From contig JAKZZE010000012.1 of NCBI GenBank assembly GCA_024220505.1, forward strand, positions 1,364,001-1,428,000: a stretch of 64,000 nt of DNA, written 5' to 3'. How positions within the stretch are numbered: position 1 is the first letter of the stretch; every line of letters begins with the position of its first letter. The position numbers and the translations under genes are program-made. This DNA comes from Rhizopus arrhizus. Lineage: Eukaryota > Mucoromycota > Mucoromycetes > Mucorales > Rhizopodaceae. The notes under the pieces were generated by a model. It searched no databases. It saw nothing but the letters and a program-made list of their open reading frames with translations, and was not told the origin of the DNA. Shown here one piece after another: positions 48,113-58,140 of this stretch.

Positions 48113-48254
48113 CGACAGTTATGATTACGACAATATCTGTTTCTATAAACGACAATGTTTTTGCCCATGACAACAAAAGTAAAAACGACAGATGTAATTC
48201 AAAATTCGACAACTGATTTTTTTTGGGAAACGACAAAAACTTAAAAAATCGACA
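48113..48254 (+). repeat. CGACA subterminal repeat array
   Basis: Seven CGACA motifs at 48113, 48128, 48150, 48186, 48207, 48231 and 48250 within 142 bp of the right TIR. Gaps are 15, 22, 36, 21, 24 and 19 nt, mostly near two helical turns. They are separated by AT-rich DNA. No comparable array is seen at the left end. This looks like a set of transposase binding sites. Confidence 0.65.
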
Positions 48255-48275
48255 ATATTTATCAGCCGGACTGTA

Positions 48276-48549
48276 CCTGATTTTTACAAACAATTGTGTG
48301 CGTGTGGTCTGAAAAAAGTAATATAAAGAAGTGCTAAATATAGTAATTATTATCTCCTTATTCTTTTTTACTTTACATGACGTAGACCAATTGATTTCTT
48401 ATAAAAAGGTTACAACTCGTTTTTTTATATTTTGCTTTTCCTTTTTTATACATAAATCATCCCCCCTTTAATTATTTTTGCACACCATCTCTTTTAAATT
48501 CTTTTTTTCTTTTTTAAACATATTCTTGCATTGAAAATTTACTAATTAA
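48276..48549. promoter_or_regulatory. Promoter region of the coiled-coil gene
   Basis: 274 bp between the transposon end and the ATG at 48550, T-rich. The transposon therefore sits next to this gene's promoter. No specific box recognised. Confidence 0.35.
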
Positions 48550-49676
48550 ATGAAATTTGAAAAGAAGGTAGAATGAATCGTGTATACGCGTATATATATT
48601 CAATATACTAATTCATGACAACAGCAATTATCTTTTGATAAATCTACAATCTATAGTCATCGAAGGCCAATCAATGGTACGCTTTTCTTTTTTTACTGTC
48701 ATATTTTGCATTTAAATAATTTTATTTTGCATAAATTTTATTTTTTTTATAAGGTTATCAACGTGTCATTGACGATTATTCCCCAGTAAAAGTAAATAAT
48801 TAATGAAAATTGAGATGGTGTATTAAACAAAAACAATAGCATTCTGTACCATCGAGTAAATCTAATTCATCAACCATTCAAGATTCTTATTTGGAATCAA
48901 GAGAAAAGAATCAATTATTGAGAGAATTATATCAAGTCAAGGAAGATATTACGAGATTTAAATCTGAATTGAACGGCTTGGCAGAACAAATGGATGGCAT
49001 GGAATTGCATCTTGTAAGTCATTACTATCTGTTGATGTACTTGTATGAACTCATCTTTCAATATAGAATTTGTCCGAAAACAGAGTTCGTAAGTAACTCA
49101 ATGATTTGTTACTCTTCAACTAAAACATGTAAAAAAAATAGAGGAAATTGAACAAGATATCACTGCAACACAAGAAGCCAACGTGAATCTTCAAGTTATT
49201 CTAGAAAGAGCTGTTCATAAACAAAAAGAAACTGATGTTTACGCTACTCGAGCTATGAAGAACATTCACACTCACTTGGCTACTGTAAGTAATAGCTATG
49301 AAAAATTCATGGCATGTTATTCATACAATTATATCAGGTGTTTTATGAGACTGGTCAATTAAGAGGGAGATTAATTTCGATAGCTAGTTATCAAAGACAG
49401 CAACAGGGCAGTGTGATCGATGTAGCCGAAAGGATACGTGAATACAGTAAGCTATTAGAAGAAGCCATACAGTCGATTCAATCAAAACCCAAAAAGAGAA
49501 TGAGTCTTCCTGAAAAGAAGCAAGAACCTATCATCACAGTGAGAAAGAAGTCACTGTTGGATAGCAATGAACTTTACAAGCATCGAATCATTAGAAAAAG
49601 AGTGATTCCTGAATCAAATCATCAATCGTGGTTACCTCAAAAGGGGTTACGAATCTTGTTAAGTGATACCTTTTAA
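48550..49676 (+). CDS. Coiled-coil protein of unknown function
   Basis: Seven exons can be joined in frame. The first is only 18 nt (48550-48567, MKFEKK), followed by 48625-48676 (QLSFDKSTIYSHRRPIN), a roughly 34 nt exon, and then a long heptad-rich stretch (SREKNQLLRELYQVKEDI, SELNGLAEQMDGMELHL), a 22 nt exon (NLSENRV) and LQVILERAVHKQKETDVYATR. The C-terminal part (about 115 residues) is basic (SKPKKRMSLPEKK, RIIRKRV) and ends RILLSDTF. Total about 260 residues. No known domain; the coiled-coil plus basic tail suggests a structural partner, possibly cytoskeletal or spindle-related, but that is a guess. Confidence 0.6.
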
Positions 49677-50109
49677 TTAATAGCCCTGTGTTACTCACAT
49701 TATGTATTTGTAAAAGCACCAAGTAAATATCTTCCCTTCTTCCTATTGCACATATAACACCCAATGTTACTCTCTATTTATGTTTTGCCTTCTCTTTCTT
49801 TCTTCTCATCATCTCTGCCCCTTTTAATATTCTTAATAAAATAGTTCATGCATTGTATTTAAGGTCTATCACATTTAAAAAAAAACGGCTGATTTGATTT
49901 GAATTTTTTTTCTCTTTCTATTTTTTTTTTATTACAGCAAAATAGTGTGTTGTTTAATATAATTAAATGTTAATACGTTTAAGCATTTATTTTTATTTAA
50001 AAATTAAAACCCAATTGAGCACTTAATGTCTCTTTCATTGCTTCCGCCCGGGTCAGATCTTGAGGAAAAGGTAAGCTAAAAACCCTTTGCGGGAGTAAGG
50101 GTAAAAATA
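49677..50109. other. Spacer
   Basis: About 430 bp, AT-rich with a T run near 49916-49930. No feature recognised. Confidence 0.5.
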
Positions 50110-50500
50110 TTGAGGCATAAAGACACTAGTGTAGGGAAGCCAATCTAAGAATCTTTGCTCGAGATGAAAGGGGAGGGGGTAGAGAAGTGGAACTTTTGCA
50201 TGATATAAGCAGTTAAGCTCATGAAGGAGTATGCAGGTAGTAGGTCATCGAACAAACCAAGGGATAACAACACAATATCAGCGAGGTGTTCTATCTGGAA
50301 GCTTGTTCAAAAGGAAAAACAGTGGATCAAGTACAGTTTCAATCATCTGCATGTTGAAGCACTGAATGGAATGGGCTCTGGTAATAGTATGTGAAGGATG
50401 AAGGGGACACGTTCTTGTGTTACCGCTAGGAAGCCAGCATATGCATCGGCTTCTTTCTGCTCTGGTCACCGGTAGCCAAAGGATAGGCCCCAAAGGGATG
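50110..50500 (-). repeat. LINE-like retrotransposon fragment, copy B
   Basis: Reverse-complement relative of 27840-28180. The clearest frame reads HSIQCFNMQMIETVLDPLFF, then LLNKLPDRTPR. Stops break the frame further along (VIPWFVR, then PTTCILLHELNCLYH). The region just beyond (to about 50990) has no clear identity and includes a short plus-strand frame at 50597-50854. Confidence 0.45.
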
Positions 50501-51009
50501 GAAGGACGATATTGAAGAAGTGTAGAGTTGCGAACTGAGTGGTTTTGATTGAAGTTATCTTGACGATATTCGAGTTAAACCCTTTTTAGTCATTTCTTGT
50601 CTAGGGACCCAAGTTGCGGTATACAGCATTTTCATCTAGACATCTTTGATTATCTGGGCAGTGGATATGCTGGAGCAAACGTGAAAGTAATGCGTCATCT
50701 GAAAGGTGAAGAGAGTGTAGAAGAAACTGAGGCTGAAGTATGTGAGTTCGTTCTTGCATGGATGGCAGCTTTGTCATCTGAAACGTCGTTTTTGTTGAGG
50801 AGTATTTGGATCCACCAAAGATACGATGTATACAAGTGTTTTGAAATTAAATGATACACTCTTCAGAAATTATTTGCCAAACTCTTGAAAAAATTAGCTA
50901 TTTTCCTGAGGCAATCTTAGCCAATCTCCCCTCCTTTAGCTAAATTCAGCATATAAATTAGCCATTTCGTAGTACCCATTCTTTGTTACTTCTTTTCACT
51001 TTGTTTAGC

Positions 51010-51800
51010 TATTCGTTACGAATACTTTTGTATATGTAGACGGCTTTGGAAATTTTGTGGGAGAGAATAGAGAAGAAGCCGTGTTGACCGAAATAGAGGT
51101 TAACCATGACACTTGTTCACCAGATAGCATTACGAATTATGATCAGTGCATTGCCTTAAAGCATCCTGAGAAGCAGGCTATAAAAAAAAGAAGAAATTGA
51201 GCGCACTAGTGAACTACTAACTCATTCAATAAGGAAAGGAAGACGTGCTTACAGAAATACTTGGACGGGGGACGAAGAATATTTCTTTGGGCTAGTTTAT
51301 GAAAAGGATCTGAAAGCAGCCCAAATCGCAACGAAGCTAGGTATGTCTATGCGAATTACCTAGGGCTAGTATGGTAAAGACTAAAAGGATCCACAAGGCA
51401 TCATTCAGCGAAAAATGCTAAGAATTCTGTTAGAAGACCATCAACTTTAGACGAGGAGTTCTTAGTTAACTACATCGATAAGAAGCCAACATAGACATTG
51501 GATGAAATAATGGATGGTTTATCGGCTCAATTTATAGATCTGAGCATCTCTAAAACTGCTATATACAATATCATGAAGAAAAATGCAGAATCAGCTCGAA
51601 GAAGGCAGGCTTTCATTCAATAAAAAAAAAAAAATCTGAGAGTATTGAAATAAAATGCGAATGTGATTAAAAGATGGGTAGAGACCGATATGGGCTATCT
51701 CAGTATTTTTAGTCCAACTTCAACCAAAAGGACAACCAAATTCAATGAATAAAACAAGTGAATTGTTTGTCGTGCCTAAATCAATAACAGTTGGCTCTAC
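51010..51800 (+). pseudogene. IS630-type transposase fragment, interrupted by the DIRS element
   Basis: The plus strand encodes GRRAYRNTWTGDEEYFFGLV then AAQIATKLGMS (HTH region), after a break STLDEEFLVNYIDKKPT and LSISKTAIYNIMKK, and then RWVETDMGYLS, the approach to the DDE core. A frame following it reads VVPKSITVGSTPAP just before the DIRS left end. The order and spacing match the transposase in the 28.2 and 47.5 kb fragments. The coding then stops at the DIRS boundary; the remaining DDE half is not seen right of the DIRS element. Confidence 0.6.
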
Positions 51801-51810
51801 TCCAGCTCCT

Positions 51811-51897
51811 AATGTGATAGACGCTCTCTGAGTTACGCTTTATTTTCCTCTTTGTAATAAATAATAAACTACTCTTTCTTCCCTATATCTTTCTAAG
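51811..51897 (+). repeat. DIRS left inverted terminal repeat
   Basis: Starts AATGTGATAGACGCTCTCTG and ends TTCTAAG, 87 bp. It is nearly identical to the reverse complement of 55673-55759, with only a few substitutions (for example in the CTACTC/TTTCC run). The outer flank CCAGCTCCT (51802-51810) is not in the repeat but is matched by the internal complementary region. Confidence 0.85.
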
Positions 51898-51959
51898 CCG
51901 CGTATCATAGAGAATTACGGATCATATCAACCTCACAAATGTACAAGGCGAAGAATCAA

Positions 51960-52822
51960 ATCAACAAACAACCTTCACTACAGCTAAAGTCGAGGAATTC
52001 ATAAGAGAATTCGAGGAAAGAAGAGAAAGTCAAATATAATTACAAACCATTGGAGTGAACTCTCTTTGGCTACTAACCAAGTTTTGGATAGTACATCTAC
52101 AACCCAACTCAAGGACTATGCTAAACAATACAAAAGAAGCGCCCATCATTACAATCATGACGATGGACTACAGCCGAACAAATCAACAAAGAATTTATCT
52201 CTAAACTCAAGAACTAGAAAATGCATGCTTACCAACTCGTACATACCATAGATAAGATCACAGAAACTGCAAGGATTCAAGCCAACGCAATTGAACAAGC
52301 CCAACGACCTGCAGTTTATGATTTTAGATCAGAAAAGTTTTAAGAAAACGATGCCAAATAAGTAGAAATCAAAGCACTAGAATTACCGACCAGCATTAAA
52401 CATTTGGGATACTCAACAGAAGAAGACGAAAAGAAGAATTCATTCGATGAAAACTTTGTTGAACGACTTCAAAGGGTTCGATTTGAAGACAAGATTATTA
52501 AAGATGCAGCATCATTTAGAAGAGGCTACCATAACAACAGAGGCTTCAATCATGAATATGTATTACGACGTGGATTTTGGCGTGGGAATTGGTCACACGG
52601 TCAATCTTTTCATGCAGGAGGAAGAAGCAGAGGCACTCCTTTCCCCAACAACGAAACTATACCTCTCAACAGCCAGCAGATTCAACATCCAACGACAGAA
52701 AATAATTCAACAGCATTCTTCTTCACCAGTAGTCTCTATCAAGCAGCAACAACAACTACAACAAGTAGTACAGTATTATATCCAATCAACATTACACGAT
52801 ACTCCTACCTGGGGGTCGCTTG
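51960..52822 (+). pseudogene. DIRS Gag-like region
   Basis: Broken frames: VLDSTSTTQLKDYAKQYKRS (52066 on), then in another frame HLGYSTEEDEKKNSFDENFV and an Arg/Gly-rich tail (RRGFWRGNWSHGQSFHAGG). The RG-rich tail before the RT resembles DIRS and other retrotransposon Gag C-termini that bind RNA. Overlapping alternative frames at 52404-52884 come from Gln/Thr-rich codons and are not separate genes. Confidence 0.55.
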
Positions 52823-54195
52823 ACCCATTTTTTACAACTATTGGGCACAAACAACGTCTCACCAATGGCCACCATCAATTGTGAAGGAGGGAACAAAGTT
52901 CAATTTGCCTCTCATCCAACACCATGGAGACTCACATCATCAAATACAAACCCAGCAGACCAGCAAGCAGTGAACGAAGCAATCAGCATGTTCCTTTCAG
53001 CAGGAATCGTAGAAATCATACCAATACAATCAGAAAAATACCTTTCTAAATTTTTCACGATTTAAGAAAGCACCAAGAGACGACCAATTCTGGACTGTCA
53101 AAGGTTGAGTTAACACACCCAATGCGAACACTTGAAGATGGAAGGTATATCGGCGCTAAGAGAGTTAATCGAAAAAGGCGGTCCCATGTGCAAGGTCGAC
53201 TTGAAGGATGCCTACACTGTAGTTCCAATTCATCCAGAATCTCAACAATATCTCACTTTCAAAAACGAAGGAAAAAATTATCAATATTGTTCTCTCGCAT
53301 TTGGACCAAAAGTAACTCCAAGGCTATTCTCTAAACTAATGAGATATCCAATAGAACCATTACGTTGTCAAGGAATTCGCTTAGTATACTATCTCGACGA
53401 CATCTGTCTATTTTCAAGATCAAAAGAAGATCTATTTAAAACAACTCAAACAGTAATAAGACATCTAAAATCTTTCGAATTCATAATCAACGAAGGAAAG
53501 AGCATACTTGCACCCTTTCAAACATAGAAATTTCTGAGATTCCAATTCAGCACAAAGAAAATGAAGATTACAGTACCTTCACCCAAGATCAACAATCTTC
53601 TACAGAGGAATCAAACAAGTATCACAGCCAATCAAGAGATTTAGCAGATAGATTGCAGCTCTACTGGGGAAATTTACATCAATGATCCCAGCGATAGGAG
53701 AAGCGCTTTTCCATATTTGTCATCTGCAACAAGATTTAGCAAAGAGCCTAAAACTGAACAACCAGAATTGGGAAATGCCTTGCAAGATATCTCAACAAAG
53801 TCAACAAGAGTTTCAATGGTGGAAGAAATCAATAACAATGAAGAACGGTCTACCGATTCAGTCCATAAAAGTACCAACGCCACATATCACAATCTACACG
53901 GACAGCTCCGACTCGGGCTGGGGAAGTGAGCTCACCAATGATCAAAGCCTTTGGCTTTTGGAACAAGGAGCGTCAATAGACGTTTGCGAATTGAAAGCAG
54001 TATACTTTACGTTGAAGATGCATGCAAAAAAATTAGAAAATTGCAAAATAAGGGTTTTCACCGACAACACGACAGCATTGAAATACACAACAAGATTTTG
54101 GGGGATAGTTTCATTCCAACTACAGGAATTAGCAGTGATGATTCAGGACATTTGCAACAAACACAATTTGAAGGTAATTTATCAATATAGACCGT
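52823..54195 (+). pseudogene. DIRS reverse transcriptase and RNase H
   Basis: The first block (LTHFLQLLGTNN...GIVEIIPIQSEKYLSKFFTI) runs into a stop at about 53063, with a second stop about 60 nt later, both in frame with the next block; the expected RPILDCQRL fills the gap. Then comes EGISALREL, DLKDAYTVVPIHPESQQYL, LAFGPKVTPRLF and the catalytic YLDD in RLVYYLDDICLFSR (about 53385-53403). A frameshift follows near 53525. RNase H reads ITIYTDSSDSGWG, DVCELKAVYFTL and FTDNTTAL, with acidic residues in place. Confidence 0.85.
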
Positions 54196-54684
54196 GAATA
54201 AAGAACGCCAATGCAGACTGACTATCAAGGTAATTGCTATCACTTTACGAACGGACAATTCCGAAAAAGATGTTTCAACAGATTCTACAACAATGGGGAC
54301 CATTAAAAATTGATGCCTTTGCTGCGACACACAATCATCAACTGAAGAGATATTGAAGTCTTCACCCAGATTCAATGGCAGAAGCTCAGGATACTCTCCA
54401 ATAGCAATGACTGAAGAAAGTGATGTACTTGAATCCTCCTTGGCAACTGATTCTGCAGGTTATACAACAAATCAAACTACAGAAGATCCATCAGAAAGTT
54501 CTAGCGACTCCATTCTGGTCCAGTCAATTCTGGTTTCCAATGATTTTGAAAATGAAACATCTAGACAATCCGATTATTATAAAGATCAGCAAGAAGTTTC
54601 CCCTAGCCGCTTGGAGATTATCAACAAAAAAATGCACCCATTTGGTTTAATAAATGAAGCTAACCTTACGTACATAGCAAGTTG

Positions 54685-55463
54685 AATGTATTATATTTCT
54701 TGGTTGACAACAACAAATTTAATAGCAATCATTTTAATACTCGAAGATCATCAATAATGTTAGTATTTCAAATACTTCACCTGGAGGAGATCCCTCCAGC
54801 TAATCAGTCTATTATTCAAGTCTTCTTTGCAACAAAACGTAGATCGAAAATCAAACTATCTTCAACTTCACAACTGAAAACTTGGGACGCCAACAAAATG
54901 ATAAATTTTCTAGTATCAACTTACTATGCTTAGCTATCATGTCTAGACCAAGAGCAGATATTTGAAGACTGCAATTTTAAGATATCATCTTCAATTTTGA
55001 ATATGCAAGCAACTTAATTCCTACACGTGTCAAGCTACATTTTAGAGGACCAAAAGAAGCTCAAGTTAAAACTACAAGACTTGGTCTTCTGCAAGTTACT
55101 CGTTTATGTCCGGTACCCACCTTATACCTGTTTATCTCAAAGAGTAATTATTTGAGGGCCAATCTACCGACTGACCATGCTTTATTCTTGGCACACATTG
55201 ATAAACCGGAACAAGTCGCACCTATTCGTCCCTCAACGATGTCAAGTTGGGTTGTACTTGTCGTGGAAAGATCAGGAGTAAATATCACCATATATAAAGC
55301 CCATTCAATAAGATCAGCTGCAAGTACAAAGGCAGTAGAGAAAGGGCACTCTATTCAAGCAGTAAAAGAGCATGACGGTTGGAGTCTCAACTTAAATACG
55401 TTTGAAAGATTTTATTACAAACCAATAGCTCAAGATTCTACAAGTACAGCAATTACTCTGTAA
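54685..55463 (+). pseudogene. DIRS tyrosine recombinase
   Basis: The last 100 codons (55152-55463) keep RPSTMSSWVVLVVERSGV, the HxxR motif as AHSIRSAAS, and the C-terminal FERFYYKP with the candidate nucleophilic tyrosine. The N-terminal part is broken (frames at 54682-54933 and 54940-55150), though SRPRADI could hold the first catalytic arginine. The His/Arg/Tyr set distinguishes DIRS from integrase-bearing LTR elements. Confidence 0.82.
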
Positions 55464-55485
55464 TTTTTTCCCCAAGCTGAAAAAC

Positions 55486-55584
55486 TCCATCACATTAGGA
55501 GATGGCGTGTAGTCAACTGAGATTTAGGAACGACAAACAATCCTAATGTTGGCGAAACAAAGTCGAATAATGTGATGGATGCCC
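55486..55584 (+). repeat. DIRS internal complementary region
   Basis: Two halves: 55486-55504 (CCATCACATTAGGAGATGG) is the reverse complement of the left boundary (51802-51820, 16 of 19 matches), and about 55546-55582 repeats the right boundary sequence (AATGTTGGCGAAACAAAGTC..., reverse complement of 55757-55783 onward). In DIRS-1 this region templates completion of the element ends. Confidence 0.8.
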
Positions 55585-55672
55585 ACCCATGGTATCTCTA
55601 ATTCTTAAGCTTTTAATTCATACTATTATATTTTGTATCGTATTCCCTTCCTCAAAAAAAATTGAATACATA

Positions 55673-55759
55673 CTTAGAAAGATATAAGGAAGAAAAGGAA
55701 ATTTATTATTTATTACAAAGAGAAAAATAAAGCGTAACTCAGAGAGCGTCTATCACATT
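55673..55759 (-). repeat. DIRS right inverted terminal repeat
   Basis: Inverted partner of 51811-51897, 87 bp, reading CTTAGAAAGATATAAGGAAG on the plus strand and ending TATCACATT. Beyond it about 24 bp (to 55783) belong to the element because the internal complementary region repeats them. Confidence 0.85.
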
Positions 55760-55798
55760 ATTCGACTTTGTTTTGCCAACATTAACAAAAACTGGTTT

Positions 55799-55889
55799 TA
55801 CGCCATTTTCAGAAAGCAAAGCCGCATTTTTACAAACTTTTTAATACAACGTATACAAAAAAGCAATTTTATTTTCTGGAAAAGGTGTA
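55799..55889. mobile_element. MITE, copy 3 (diverged)
   Basis: An 87 bp relative of the MITE at 1930-2031, with TA at each side. Ends read CGCCATTTTCAGAAAGCAAA and, reverse-complemented, CACCTTTTCCAGAAAATAAA. It is more diverged than the other two copies and starts only about 16 bp from the DIRS right end. Confidence 0.6.
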
Positions 55890-56052
55890 AGCGACCAATA
55901 AAGTTCAATCCAACTTCATTTTTGGACAAACAGACTTTTGGGCGATATCAAATTCTGAAAAGGCAACTTTACTTTTTTTGAAATGGCTGTAAATTAAATG
56001 ATATTTTATATAAGACGTGGTATGAAATGTATGAGGGGAAAGAAAAAAAAAA

Positions 56053-57339
56053 TTAAAACTTTTGATGAGAACCGCGAGGAGCAAATCCACCACGACCACC
56101 ACGGAATCCACCACGAGAACCACCACGGGCACCACCACGAGAACCACCACGGGCACCACCGCGGGCACCACCACGACCACCACGGCCAGAGACACGATCA
56201 CGATCATTCTCACCAGAGAAATCAGTACGAAGAGGACGACCGTTGATCTCAACACCGTTCATGCCCTTGACAGCAGCCTCAGCCTGCTCCTTGGTCTCGA
56301 ATTCAACATAGCCAATACCCTTCAATCCACCTGTTTCTCTGTTATAAGGCAAGCGAATGTCACCCACAATGGTTCCGAATTGACTAAAGGCCTCTGTCAG
56401 TGCCGCACGATGAGATTGTTCATCATAGTCATGGTTCAAGTTGGCTATGAACACCTTGCTGGTAGCAGAAGAGTAGCTTTCTTCCTTCTTGACCCTCTGA
56501 CGAGTAGAACCATCAGCGCCATCCAAACGAATCTTGCGACCCATGAATTCGTGACCTGACAAGGCCAAGGCTGCCTCCTTGCCTTCTTGTGTAGCAAAGT
56601 CAACGTGACAGAAACCACGGTTCTTTCCGGTCGCGTCGTCCATTCGGATTCGAACGTCCTTGATTTCACCACAGGATCCAAAGAATTCGCGAACGTCGTC
56701 AGCGGTCGATTGATAGTTGAGACCACCACACCAGATCGTGTAGACATCCGAACCGCTTTCGGTCTTGGCAGCTTTAGCCGCAGGTGTCGTCTTGGCTTCT
56801 TCTGCCTTTCTCTTCTTGCCCTTGGGTTCTTTATCCACATCCATCTCTTCAGCCTCTTCTTCAGAGTCGGATGAATCGGAAGATGATTCAGAACTTGAGC
56901 TTTCTTCGTCCTTTTCTTCTGTCTTGTCTTCTTTCTTTTCATCCTTTTCTTCTTCTTCAGAATCGGATGAGTCAGAGGATGAAGATGAATCAGAAGAGGA
57001 TGTACTTTCTTCTTCCTTTTCTACTTTCTTTTCATCTTTGGCATCAGAGTCTGAGCTTTCTTCTTTCTTTTCTTCTTCTTCAGAATCAGAAGAATCCGAG
57101 GATGAAGATGAATCAGAAGAGGAAGATTCAGAAGATTCAGAAGAAGAGGACTCTTCTTTCTTCTTTTCTTCTTCAACGTCAGACTCTTCAGAAGAACTGC
57201 TGCTGCTGCTATCGGATTCTTCCACCTTTTTTTCAACAACCTTGGACTTCTTCTCTTGCTTGGGCTTCTTTTCAATGACCTGTTTCTTTTCAGCTTTCTT
57301 GCTGACTTTGGTAACCTTCTTGTCCTTGGTAGAGGCCAT
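56053..57339 (-). CDS. Nucleolin-like protein (Nsr1/Gar2 type)
   Basis: An intronless 428-residue protein (ATG at 57339; an upstream in-frame ATG at 57375 would add 12 residues, MFFFSSTHTPIT, but the Kozak-like context and family length favour the inner one). Layout: Lys-rich N-terminus, several long acidic Ser/Glu blocks, a nuclear-localisation-like KGKKRKAEEA, RRM1 (VYTIWCGGLNYQSTADDVRE, RGFCHVDF), RRM2 (SKVFIANLNHDYDEQSH, KGIGYVEF), and an RGG tail (RGGRGGARGGARGGSRGG). It should act in the nucleolus in rRNA processing. Repetitive acidic codons make the opposite strand look like a long ORF, which is an artefact. Confidence 0.95.
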   Translation of the reverse strand: MASTKDKKVTKVSKKAEKKQVIEKKPKQEKKSKVVEKKVEESDSSSSSSSEESDVEEEKKKEESSSSESSESSSSDSSSSSDSSDSEEEEKKEESSDSDAKDEKKVEKEEESTSSSDSSSSSDSSDSEEEEKDEKKEDKTEEKDEESSSSESSSDSSDSEEEAEEMDVDKEPKGKKRKAEEAKTTPAAKAAKTESGSDVYTIWCGGLNYQSTADDVREFFGSCGEIKDVRIRMDDATGKNRGFCHVDFATQEGKEAALALSGHEFMGRKIRLDGADGSTRQRVKKEESYSSATSKVFIANLNHDYDEQSHRAALTEAFSQFGTIVGDIRLPYNRETGGLKGIGYVEFETKEQAEAAVKGMNGVEINGRPLRTDFSGENDRDRVSGRGGRGGARGGARGGSRGGARGGSRGGFRGGRGGFAPRGSHQKF

Positions 57340-57689
57340 AGTGATCGGTGTGTGTGTGGAAGAGAAAAAGAACAAGTCTCAAAAGTTTATTTTTTCTTTT
57401 CTTTCTTTTTGTGACTATTCAAAGAATGAAAAGCAGTGCAAAAAAATCAAGGAAGCCACCGAAATAAAAAGCGGGGTCAGTGGGTTTACAGAATGCAGCG
57501 CTCGGACTTGGCTTCCAATGCAACTTGAACTGTGGTTGATAAACTATCAATGTGTTGACAACAAGCATTCTTTTCAAGCATTTTCTACTTGGCTTTGGAT
57601 TTCTTTTATAGCTCATAGACATATCTTTTTTTTATTAAAACTAATGTCAACTTCAAATGTCTCCACATAGGCTCGAATATATTCAGGTC
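57340..57689. promoter_or_regulatory. Nucleolin upstream region
   Basis: 350 bp before the nucleolin ATG, containing T-rich runs close to the start (about 57385-57410). No other gene. Confidence 0.4.
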
Positions 57690-58140
57690 AAGCGATAGAG
57701 AAAGCCAAGATGGTATTGAGTACTTTTCTTGAAGTCGTATTGTTGTTACCTTGGCAGTGTGCTTCGGCTCACTATCGCTTTAAAAAGAAAGCATCTGCTA
57801 ATTGTTTGTGGTCAAGAGCTTTGTCAAGCTTGGCTTTCAGGATACAGGAATCATCTGACGCCATTGTATATATCACAAGCATGCCCAACTCCATGGGATG
57901 TCATACAATTCCACACCACAGCGCTTCCACCGCTTTGTTTTACGGTTGGAATTACATGATGGGGCTGTAATGCGCTTCCAGGCAGACACTGATTCATTTT
58001 GACTCATCAGAGAAGATGGCCTTTCTATAGTCGTCAGTAATTCAGTATATGCATGGAGCAAGAGCCCAATCCAAATGTGCTTTGCTGACAAAATAGGTAT
58101 CTTTCACTCGGGCTCTGAATCTTGGGCTCCTAATTTGCAG
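57690..58140 (-). pseudogene. Tc1/mariner transposase remnant
   Basis: The minus strand reads RFRARVKDTYFVSKAHLDWA, then after a stop ITDDYRKAIFSDESK (Tc1-type first catalytic Asp in FSDES), then CLEAHYSPIM and a broken ALWCGIV...LVIYNGV that corresponds to the WGC...IDG region after the first Asp. Several stops. It is a different lineage from the IS630-type fragments, with the HLDWA..W..IFSDES pattern of classic Tc1. No terminal repeats found. Confidence 0.65.

Larger units (their letters stand above)
46857..48275. mobile_element. IS630/Tc1-type DNA transposon with perfect TIRs and TA duplication
   Basis: The element spans 46859-48273 (1,415 bp) between two TA dinucleotides. Its ends are perfect 21 bp inverted repeats starting CAGTCCGGCTGATAAAT. 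Inside, the minus strand encodes a broken DDE transposase (see 47487-47890). The right end alone carries seven CGACA motifs. The size and TA target site fit Tc1/mariner-IS630 transposons. Intact ends plus a dead gene mean it could be moved only by a transposase from another copy. Confidence 0.85.
51802..55783 (+). mobile_element. DIRS-type tyrosine-recombinase retrotransposon, degenerate
   Basis: A 4 kb element on the plus strand with three parts: an RG-rich Gag-like region, a reverse transcriptase/RNase H, and a tyrosine recombinase instead of an integrase. The ends are 87 bp inverted repeats (51811-51897 and 55673-55759), and an internal complementary region (about 55486-55584) carries sequence complementary to both outer edges. 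This is the hallmark of DIRS-1-like elements, which replicate via a circular intermediate and make no target duplication. Stops and frameshifts in all three reading frames show it is dead. It is a fungal mobile element, not a virus of people, animals or crops. Confidence 0.88.

Noticed and set aside
52404..52884. Overlapping Thr/Gln-rich frames in the DIRS Gag region
   Set aside because: Only one frame carries the RG-rich motif; the others are shifted readings of CAA/ACA repeats.
56765..57670. Long plus-strand Ser-rich frame opposite nucleolin
   Set aside because: It is the antisense reading of Glu/Ser/Asp repeats (GAA/TCA/GAT runs) in nucleolin; the minus-strand frame has RRMs and an RGG tail.
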